Part shown: piece after piece, positions 55,056-64,000 of the stretch
Layout: each line of letters starts with the position of its first letter
Position numbering within the stretch: the first letter of the stretch is position 1
Assembly (NCBI GenBank): GCA_905178155.1
Contig: CAJINV010000005.1
Span: 2,668,054 to 2,732,053 of the forward strand
Direction of reading: 5' to 3'
DNA from: Amoebophrya sp. A120
Taxonomy: Eukaryota > Sar > Dinophyceae > Syndiniales > Amoebophryaceae
Length of the DNA: 64,000 nucleotides
Program-made: the position numbers and the translations under genes
Notes under the pieces: generated by a model
What the model was told of the DNA's origin: nothing
The model's input: only the letters and a program-made list of their open reading frames with translations
Databases searched by the model: none

Positions 55056-58000
55056 ATGGCGTCCTCTTCTTCCTCCTCCTCCTCTACGTCCTACCAGGCC
55101 AACCGGTTTGCCAATCTGCACGGGCGGCTGGCAAAGGTGTTGGCCGACGGGGAACAGGTAGACGACGACTTGCTGAGCGATTTGAAGCAGGCGCGCAGCT
55201 ACTTCCTGAACGGGGTTCGGAACCAGAGGTCGCGGGAGTCCGCGCTGTCGCTCGAGAATTTGTACGAGCACGTGAAAAGCGCGAAAAGCCACGAACTACT
55301 CCACGCCCAAGTGCAGACCGGCGGGCAGGCGTTCGTGAAACGTATACATAGATTTATTTGTTGTAACTGCTTCTGCTTGAGGCTGAACCAGCCAGCGGCG
55401 CCCCTGTGCTTTACAACCTCTACCACATGGTATGGCGAGGATGAAAGATCGCGCCAACGATACTGTAGTTTTGATGTCCTGCAGCTGCAAGCGTGCTGAG
55501 CAAGAAGGAACAAATATAGGAAAACCGAAAGCGACCAACTTGTCTCTGGGTTCCGCAAGAGAGGCTTTATATTTCTATCTGTTTACCGCCTCTGGAATGG
55601 ATATGCATGAGCATACTGCATCAAAAGATCCGAAATTATCTCCTTCCACAGGTCTCGTGTCCCAGATTGACGAACTAAGTCAAAAGCTGCGGCTGCACCA
55701 GCACGAGTGTTGCTTTCTGGTGGAAGAGTACCTGCAGAACTACCACCAGGGTGGTGCTTCTTCTAGTGCAGGATCCAATGCCGCAGCAACGAAAGATTTG
55801 GTGAAGGACTGCCAGAACCTGTTTTACAATGAGCAGCAGCACGCCGCCTGTGTCTTGCTCGACCTGGCGCAGCAGCTCTCGAGCTACATGCGCGCCAGGA
55901 CCGCAGGGAACAGCTACAAGGGTGGTGCGAGCAGCTCCAGTTCGGGCAATATCAACAACTACCGCGACATATCCTCCGCGGTTTCTTCCCACGCTGGGGA
56001 TTTTCCCGTCTACGGAACAGCGCACCCTTCCGGGGCCAGCACCGCCCGAGGCGGCGGTGCGCACAGCACCACCATGGCGCAGCAGCAACACGAGCTTGCA
56101 ATGCAGCGGCAACAGGAGCTGTTTACCGAAGAGGTGAAGCTCGCGGCGACATTTTTCGACCATTTGGGTTCGCAGTTTGCGGCGAACCTGGTGGAGGGGC
56201 TGCGGTTGCAGCTGTTGTACCTGAGCGGGCAGGCGGAGGAAGTGGACCACGTCCGGAAAATCTTGCGCTTTTCCGTCGACACGCTGTTGCACTATTTTTC
56301 CTTCTACCAAGCAACCAGCGCGACATTGGATTTGTTCTTCTCGCTCGTGCCACAGGTATTAATATAATTGAGGATCTACTACTTCTTTTCAGCTTATTTC
56401 GCTGTGATTCTAGCCCACGACGCCTTGAGGTGTTTCCCGCACGCGTTCTTGCGCCTTTCATAGTCATACGCATGATTGTTCGCTGCATATCATGATGCAA
56501 GAACCGCACGATGAGTCACTCGTCTCGTCACTATGTCTGACAAAACATTGTACCAGGTCGTCATGCCCGCCGCCCTTGCGGAGCTCCTCCCAGCGGACGG
56601 AATACCGAATCGCTCCGTCACGCTCCAGGATTTCGACGTATACTTCCGGGAGGACACAGCCGACCTAACCTTCCGCATGGTGCTGCTCATCATTCTGGCC
56701 CTCCAGGACGAACACCACTTGAAGCGGCAAATCGGCACCGGGGCGGCAATCGCAAACAGCTTCGGCGAACTCGCCCCGACCTCACCAAGACCCATGGACA
56801 GTTCCGGTGGTGCAGCTTCGCAAGGCGTGCATCTCAGTGCCTCAGCCGGCGGAAGCAAGAAAGCTATACGTATAAATATGGAAGTTTTGATATAATTTGT
56901 GGTATCTTCGCTGTTTGTGTAGCTTGCTCCCTAAAAATGTGATGAAACAAGTGCAGAATCGGCCACGCAACACAATACAACATCCCCGCGGCCATGGACA
57001 ACCGCACTACTAGTTGTCCTTGTCTTGATCTTTTTTGCATTCCTCCTCAGGTCCTTCCGCCCTTCTCCAGGAGTACAGGGAAAAGTTCCTGAAATACCCC
57101 ACCACCACCACCTCCGCCGAGCACGAACACGGGCAAACGACCTTTTTCAACGAGCACATTGTGCTCGGGCAGTTTCTGGCGTTCGTCGTTCTTGGTGTGT
57201 ACTGCGAAGAGCAACGGGCGTATTTGTTAGGCGTCTCCCAGTGGCACGTCTTCGACTTCGTCACCGCGGAGGCGCTGGGCAGCTACCACTCCTTGAACTT
57301 CGGAATTGACGACGGTCGCAGTGCGGTCGAGGCCAGACCTCTCAGCTCCTCGGCCGCAAACGCAAACTCGCTCTTCGGAGCGGGCGCGAGGGGACAGGTA
57401 CTCGTTGGTCGTTACAAATCAAATTTACTACCCAAGAAGAACAAGAACACGCACGAAATGCACAAGCATGCGACTTGGACTTGTTGTACTGAATGAAAAT
57501 AGAATGGTGTCGTGATTGATTTGTCTCGCATGGTCGTTGCCAACATGATGAGAACGAAATCATACTAAACAGCTTCCCGGTTTCGACTCCATAACGGGCC
57601 GCCCCCTGTACGGAACAAAATACGACCGCGATCTGTCCGCCGCCACCGCGACCGCCCAGGGCGAGAGCCTGTACCGGTACGGGGCTGCACCGTTCAATAA
57701 CATGCTGAGTCAGCAGTACCCCATGACGTCCTCCAGCCTGAATTTCTCCACGACGATGGGCATCAAAAACCTGTCCAAGCACGGCTTCCCGGAAATCGTC
57801 CACTCGACGACGTGCGTAGCGGTTCTGAAGGACGTACTGATTCGCGCGCTCTCGCCGAAGCACTGGACTGTGATCAAAACCTACGAAGCGCAAACGCAAA
57901 GGAAGGAAAAGGAGCACTTGCAACGTACTAAACGGGTTGATGTGTTTTTTCTTTTGAGTTTTCCCTTGAAATCTGTTTCTATCTTCGTAGTTCTGTGTGT

Positions 58001-61000
58001 CTCTACTGCGCAGGTTGAAATTTGAATTTTTTGACTCCTAGTTTTCTACTTGTTGATCTGAACCGCTTGATGTGCTCTCCCTTCAACCACAGGCGCCGCA
58101 GCCACCTCCCAGTCGACCTCTTCCTCCAACAACGCACGGACTAACCGTCTGCGCGAGCGCCGGCTTGCCCTGCTAGAGGAGCACTGGATGCAGATCGCCG
58201 CCCTGCGCTGTGTCAACCGGCTCTGTCGCGTGGAGCCGAGTTACTGTGCGGAGTTCGCGTCTTTTGGGATCCAAGTCAGCGAGTCTTTCAACATGAACCC
58301 CATAACCACGTCGAATCCAGCAGCAAATAGCTTCGGTTCGTTTGGCGCCGGACAGCAGCCGCAAAACCTCTACTCGACTGGTCGCGGTGGTGGACTGCAG
58401 GGCGCAAACAGCCAGGCCCCCGCTGCAACGGTCTTGTATGCGGAAGTGCTGTTTTTGCTCGCGACTCTGATCTCCCGAGCACCCTACGCTACCACGATTC
58501 GGGTGATGCAGAGACTCAACGCGCATGCGAATCAATGGTATAAAAAATTTTGAGCAATGAATTACATACTTCTTTGCAACAGGAGAGCCAACGTGTTTGT
58601 TCTAGGTGAACGCGAGGCAGTTGATGTCATCGTGCAATAAACTACAGTACAAATTTCAGCAACTACACACGAAGCAAGTGTATTGCACTTCGTATGCTAC
58701 ATCCGGATGAAGGTCGAACGGTCAAGGATAGCATTTTCACCTCTGGGTCTGGTGTCCTCACGCAACAAGATTGCCAAATGTATCAAAAAACCAAATTCAG
58801 GTTCAATTTCGGGTATCTTTTCGAACTTCTTCCCCAGCATTTCGAGCACTACGTTCACATGAAAGCTCGGAATCCGGACCTGACTAGCGAAGAGTCCCTT
58901 ATCCTGAGTAAAAACGTACCCACACCAGAGTCAGGATGGGGATTTTGCAACACAAACCTAGGAGTTTTGTGAGTGACGCATGACAAGTTGCACTCTGCAG
59001 TGTAGTGCAGGTTAGCAAGTGCAGCCGCATCACGGATTCATCTGCTCATCCTGTTCACAGCATCACAAATTCCAAACCACGACTGGAAATGGCTCTCATG
59101 AGGATGCGCATTACAAGTCTTCCTGTCTTTGCGAATCCGCATTACAACTCTGGCGTGGGTACGTTTTTACTCAGGATATCCCTCGACAGCATGACGGCGC
59201 AAGAGACCCGGGCCAGGGTTCTCGCGATGACCGCTTTGGTGAAGCTTATCGGAGCGGCCTACGGCGACAAACTCGCGTGCGCGGCCGTCTTCGCGGAATC
59301 ACGGGGGACCACCACGGCGAGCAGCTTCGATTTGGGCGTTTCCGGGGATTCAAGTGCAAGCGTTGTATACGGGGAGCAACAGCAGCAGCAGCATCCTCTG
59401 CATTCCGCGCGGTTATCCACCGCAAGGGAACACCAGCATCAACATCAAACCGGGAATATGAACTCAAAATCCACATCTAATTTCTCTGGTGGAGCAGGCC
59501 ATCATCATCATCACAATCACCTTCGGGGAGGACACCTCGACTCCCAGCCGCACATCACCAACCCCTACTGCGACACGCTACGATACGGCGACATTCTGTT
59601 CCCGGGGAGCATCAACCACGCGAAACTGATCCCCTCGAACACCCACCTGATGCAGGACCACCGCCCGGCCTTGATGGAGTACTCCGTCCAGCAGACGTGG
59701 CGACACACGCTGGTGTTTCCGACGAAAAATTTACTTCCGGCCGCCGCGATGGGCGAGGAGCAGCTGAACGCGAACCAGGGGGCGATGGGCAACAACACGA
59801 CGCTGGTGCTGAACAACCCGGTGTTGCAAACCGTCTCGAGCATCCTCCCGGGCACGACGCCGTCGGTCTTGTCCTGGAACCAAAAGCTGCTGCTGGGCTA
59901 CCGGCTGTTACTCATGCTGAAATCGGAAATTCCGACCCTGCTGAAGGCGGCCTGTGTGGGCTCCCTGGCGAACATGTGCGACTCGGATTGGTTCGCCTCT
60001 GAATTTTTCAATTCCGTGGCGCTGTTGTTACCTCAGTTGTGCGAGGTCGAGGGCACGGCGTACAGTGCGGTCATGCAAACGGCGAGCAGAATCGTGCAGA
60101 AGGAGAACGGAGTTGCAGGAAGTACAGTAACATCATCGTTGAACGGCGGGACAACCGCGACAACATTGAACGACGGCGCACACGATCCGACGCAGATTTT
60201 GTCTTTGCTTGTGGATGCCACGGGGTCGGTTAACGCCGAGGGGCTGCACTTGATCACGGAAATTCTCAACTTCGCGCTGGTCTGTCTGTACGCCGTGCCG
60301 TTGAAACGAAGGTTCAAGAACCTGCAGGTTTTGAAACTGACCCGGTTCGTCGTGGAGAAAGTGTACTTATCCATCTGCTGCTTGTCCCCGAAGCACTTCG
60401 TCGACGAAAAGCGGTACTGGAGAATCTGTCTACTGTGCTCGAAGATCCTGCGCGTCGTGATGCGGGGTCCGCTGGTGAACAAGGAAACTTCGCAAGTCGA
60501 CGCCTTGGCAGTTGTGGGCCAGAGCGAAGTGTTTGACGAGGACGTTTACAACGAATTCACGAGTGGCGGGCGAGCCGGAGAGAGCCTTTATTCGGGTGGT
60601 GGTGGTCCTACTTCGGGGATTTATTACGGTGGAATGGCAAACAGCATGAACAACAGCACCTACCCAGGAGCAACTGGTGGTCGTGTTGCTACTAGTGGCG
60701 GAACTATGGCCGCGGACAACAACTACAACCCGTACACATCGACAACACCAAACTCGACAACATCCAGGATCCCCGGCGCCCCGCCAACCGAGGAGCTTTC
60801 CCTGCCTACCTCCTGGCTGTTTCGGTGTTTTCTCGTGCGGCCGAGCGGCATCTGCATCCGCGTGTTGATGCAGATGATCAGTTTGCACGGCCGGCTGCTG
60901 GATGAGAAAAAGGGGATTCTGTACCACCGCGACCTGGAAAAACATCGGACGAACGTGGTGGCGACCAGCTTGGATTTGTTGCGAATTCTCTTCCAAAGAG

Positions 61001-64000
61001 ACCATTTGTTCCTGCAGCTGCACCAATCGCAGTCGCTGGTGGGTTCTGCATTGCAGCTCCCGGATTTTGGGAATTCCAACGCGGGGTCAATGTTTTACAA
61101 CGGAATAAATACGCCGCAGAATCAACAGCAGTACGTGCGGGACGCGTATGGAAATCTCGTTCTCGTGAACGTCGCTGCAGACCTGCACCAAGATCATGTG
61201 AATAACGGTCTGGGAACTACTACTTCCAAGAAAAACGCCGCGCTCTCCTACTCCGGGCTGGAAATTGAGCACGTGACCGCGATTGACGAGCTTCTGAAGC
61301 AAGACTACGCACTCCAATGGCCGCCGGAAGATTTTCTGGGCAATAGTTCCGCCGGGGAACAAGGCAACGCGGAAGACCACGAAAACCCGAACAACACGAA
61401 CAACAACGAGAACCCGTTTGTTCCCCGCACCGGCACGTTTGGGGACCGGTTGCGGAAGAATTACCAGCAGTTGCTGGAGTTGAGCAGGAACAGCAACAAC
61501 GCGAATTCGAACAACATTATGGACAACAACATTTTGAACCAGAAACCCTCGAATTTGACCTTGATTCTCTTCTACATCTGCAGCATCAACCGGCTGTCCA
61601 GTGTGAGCAAAAAGGCGATGTTTGTTTTGTTGCAGATGATGAACCGGAATTCCTCCGTCGTGGCGGAAACTCTGGAACTCTGCCCCATGCTGAAGGAACT
61701 ACTCAGTTACGGCTTGGCGCACAATCTCTTCGAGCTCAACGCCGCGGAGGAGATCGAAAACGTGTCCGGACAGCAGGAGTTCAGCAGGTATTTGGTGGAA
61801 AAGCTGTCGACAAACAACTTAGCGTTGGATTTCCTGGAGGAGTGCAAACAGCACTCCGACGCGGGCTTCGCGATGCAGGAGGCGTATTCAGTTTCCACCG
61901 GTTTTTCCATTCTCGCATCTCTCGAGCAGCAGCTGAACCTGCACGACGACAAAGCGGTGGAGTCCGTGGATATGCTGCTCGCACGGCTCTTAGCGGTGAA
62001 CTCCTTGAAGAGTGTATCGGCGGTGGGCGGGGGAGGAGGTGGTGTACAACTGGGTGGATCAAGATCTACTTCCAACACGACGAGTTCTATGGGCAATAAA
62101 CCACTTTTCTTCGCCCGGGAACGGTCGATCCGGACGGGTTACCTACAGGATTCCACCCTCACCGCGGAGAACTTCGGGTTTGAAACCGCGGGCGACGAGG
62201 AGATTTTCCAGCTGCTCCAGGACCAATACAAGGAAGAAGTCGTCCCCTTCGACCAGGCCGCGCTCGCCGCGGGCAGGACGCCGGGGGTGCTACCCGGCTC
62301 CGTTGCGGACGTGAACTTCGCGATGGGAGGAGGTGGAAGTGGAACTACATCAAACTACAAAAACAGCACGCAAAACTCCTCGTCGTCCGCGGGCAATATG
62401 CTGAACTACAACACGTCGCAGAACCATTTGGGGTCCTCCTTTCTGCAAAACACAATGGCAGACGTCTCCGGGCCCTACCGGTCCGTGCGCCAGATGCAAA
62501 CCCCCCAGCACGTCGGGCCGAACGGCGAACTTTTAAATCTCGCCGGCGCTCAATCCAACCCGTATCCTGTGCAAAAGTATCGTACTCGTACAAATGCAAG
62601 TCTTGCATTACAAATCTTGTTTCCAAGGCAAATCTGCATTACAAATTTTATTTCTCATGCTGGGGAAATTTGTAATGCATTTATACGATTACGATACTTT
62701 TGCACTGCATAACCCGGGCAGTCAGCCCAACATCGGGTACAAGCCCTACTTGCCGGCGAACTCCACCGCCATGCCGGAGTTGACGAAAATACAGAGAATC
62801 ATCCTCCACCGATTCCAGCAGGACCAGCCGACCAAGCTCTTCCCCCATGCGTACCGCGTGCCCGCGTTGAACAGAACACCTCTGCGGGAGCTGGTTCTCC
62901 TCGTTTTGAAAGAAGCGCTCGCAGTGTTACCGAAAGACCAGGACCACGCGGAAGCCCCGGCCAGCGACAAGCAGAACGAGAAGATCCGCTTGGCGATCGC
63001 GGTGTTAGGTTTGGCGAAAAACTACCAGGAGGAGCACATCGATTTGGACCCAGCGAGACAGGGCGGGACCTACTTGACGAACAGTTGCTTCCAGGGCTTG
63101 TACTTCCTGGCGGAGAACTACCCGGACAACCTGGACTCAGTTTCTGATTTGTACCAACGGTTGGATGAGGTCGCGCTCGCGCCGGTCGTGATATCATCAA
63201 CCTCTTCAGGCGATGTAATTGGTGGAGGACGTAGCAGGACCACTGCGGGACAGCAACATCATCATGGCGCGATCCCACATTCCCGGTCGAAGTCTACCGC
63301 CGGTTCGCAGCACGAACCTCATAGTTCCGCCCGGTCAAGCGGGCGGAGGCACTCCGGAGACAGAACCGCACTGCAATCCGGAGGAGCCCAGCGCTCCGTT
63401 TCCGCCACTTCCGGGGCGGGTGGCGCTAACAAAAGCCGATCGCCCCGACTGTCCTCCGCGTCGCGCTCCGGGTCACCCAGACAGCCGCATCTTTCGCCGC
63501 GGTTGCAGGCTGCGGGCAGAGCAGGAGGACATTCTAGGAGTAAAACGACCAGACAGGAGAAGCGCACGAAGATCCACCCGTCCTGCCTCCCGTCGCGGGC
63601 GCAGCTGAGACAGTACAGCGACTTATCGATCGAAAGGAACCACAAAGAGTATTTACTCGTTCTGGAATTGATTCTCCAGTGCGTCCGGATTGCGGAGTTC
63701 CGCGAGGTGGGGTTGAGACTGCTCTCGACCAGCTTCAAATCTAGATACCGTGTGTTAGACTCCATCGCGGACAGCCGGACGGAGTCCTTCCGCTACCGCC
63801 CCGCCTTTCTGCACCGAATCCTTCTCTCCCAGGCAGTGACGCTGTTCAAACTGCAAACCTTGGAATTGTCTCTCGTCCACAAGCTCGCCGCGGAGTTCCG
63901 GACTAAAATGCTGCTCGGGATGAGAACGACGAACAGCGGAATCAATAGTAGGAAGAAGCTGTTGCACAAACAGTTCGGAATGGTGCAGGAGCACGAAGAC
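55056..64000 (+). CDS. Very large helical protein, partial (runs off the window); possibly a scaffold nucleoporin
   Basis: ATG 55,056 begins with a serine run. Exons: 55,056-55,341, 55,652-56,355, 56,557-56,869, 57,051-57,397, 57,573-57,924, 58,093-58,537, 58,660-58,899, 59,184-62,562 and 62,717 to the end. At least 2,450 residues, still open. Six junctions are GTA...AG introns and two are introner elements; phases agree at every one. The protein is mostly helical with Asn/Ser/Gly-rich inserts and many paired amphipathic helices (LLSYGLAHNLFELNAAEEIE, LNFALVCLYAVPLKRRF), as in HEAT/ARM-like solenoids. Size, N-terminal layout (SRESALSLENLYEHV followed by helical repeats) and the lack of other domains make a Nup188/Nup192/Nup205-type inner-ring nucleoporin one candidate, but no diagnostic motif was found. 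Other giant solenoids are possible. Confidence 0.7.
58900..59178. mobile_element. Introner-like element 8 (family F, 279 bp)
   Basis: Starts TATCCTGAGTAAAAACGTAC and ends GTACGTTTTTACTCAGGATA; the ends are complementary over about 30 bp with ACTCTGG near the inner edge. Exact flanking repeat TCCCT (58,895-58,899 and 59,179-59,183). Excising 284 nt joins LTSEES to LDSMTAQETRAR in the large protein. GCATTACAA and GCATGACAA variants occur repeatedly inside. Confidence 0.92.
62563..62711. mobile_element. Introner-like element 9 (family A, 149 bp)
   Basis: Starts TATCCTGTGCAAAAGTATCG and ends CGATACTTTTGCACTGCATA. Exact flanking repeat ACCCG (62,558-62,562 and 62,712-62,716). Excising 154 nt changes frame and joins AQSNP to GSQPNIGYKPYLP, opening a frame that runs to the end of the window. 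Contains GCATTACAAAT twice and ATTTGTAATGC. Confidence 0.94.

Noticed and set aside
1-64000. CRISPR array, bacterial operon, tRNA or rRNA genes
   Set aside because: No regularly spaced short repeats with unique spacers were seen. The repeats found are tandem or inverted. No tRNA cloverleaf or rRNA core was recognised, though a covariance-model search was not possible.

Overview
The window is nuclear DNA of a eukaryote. Its housekeeping genes are split by spliceosomal introns, there is a non-LTR retrotransposon, and there are no bacterial-style operons. The best fit is a dinoflagellate-lineage alveolate close to the parasitic Syndiniales (Amoebophrya-like). This rests on three things: every confidently called gene lies on the + strand; coding sequences are interrupted by short inverted-repeat elements that can only be reconciled with an open frame if they are removed as introns (introner elements, as I recall them being described for Amoebophrya genomes); and many proteins carry Ser/Ala/Gly-rich insertions. 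The lineage is inference; nothing in the window names the organism.

Layout. 1-12.7 kb is gene-poor: fragments of split genes of unknown function, a GC-rich block with a large hairpin and a TTAGCA cluster (3.65-4.8 kb), and a retroposed ~970-bp insert with a 17-bp target duplication (11,335-12,305). 12.7-17.0 kb holds a large kinase-like protein with a frame change inside the catalytic domain. About 17.15-28.4 kb is a long non-LTR retrotransposon with ~200-bp and 106-bp 5' repeats, a coiled-coil ORF, a Gln-rich ORF with two membrane-like segments, and a decayed endonuclease/reverse transcriptase/RNase H ORF. From 30.2 kb to the end is a dense co-oriented array: COX19, a mitochondrial carrier, an AI-2E/PerM-type membrane protein, an unknown zinc-ribbon membrane protein, a TLC-domain (ceramide synthase-like) protein, coatomer delta (COPI), UNC50/GMH1, a beta-hydroxyacid dehydrogenase, and a very large helical protein that runs off the window.

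The main discovery is a set of ten introner-like elements (109-311 bp). All begin TAT and end ATA, have long terminal inverted repeats, and are flanked by 5-bp direct repeats (exact in eight, one mismatch in two). Nine sit inside coding sequence. In all nine, removing the element plus one copy of the 5-bp repeat joins the flanking reading frames, and in the recognisable genes it rebuilds conserved protein sequence. They belong to at least six unrelated terminal-repeat families, yet all contain the motif ATTTGT(C/A)ATGC or close variants, often in both orientations. The same genes also carry 24 conventional GT-AG introns whose donor is almost always GTAC or GTAT. Two intron types therefore coexist, the introner type having boundaries set by a target-site duplication rather than GT-AG.

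Functionally the neighbours look like an ordinary secretory/mitochondrial housekeeping set (COPI coat, UNC50, ceramide synthesis; Cox19, mitochondrial carrier) with no sign of a shared pathway or operon.
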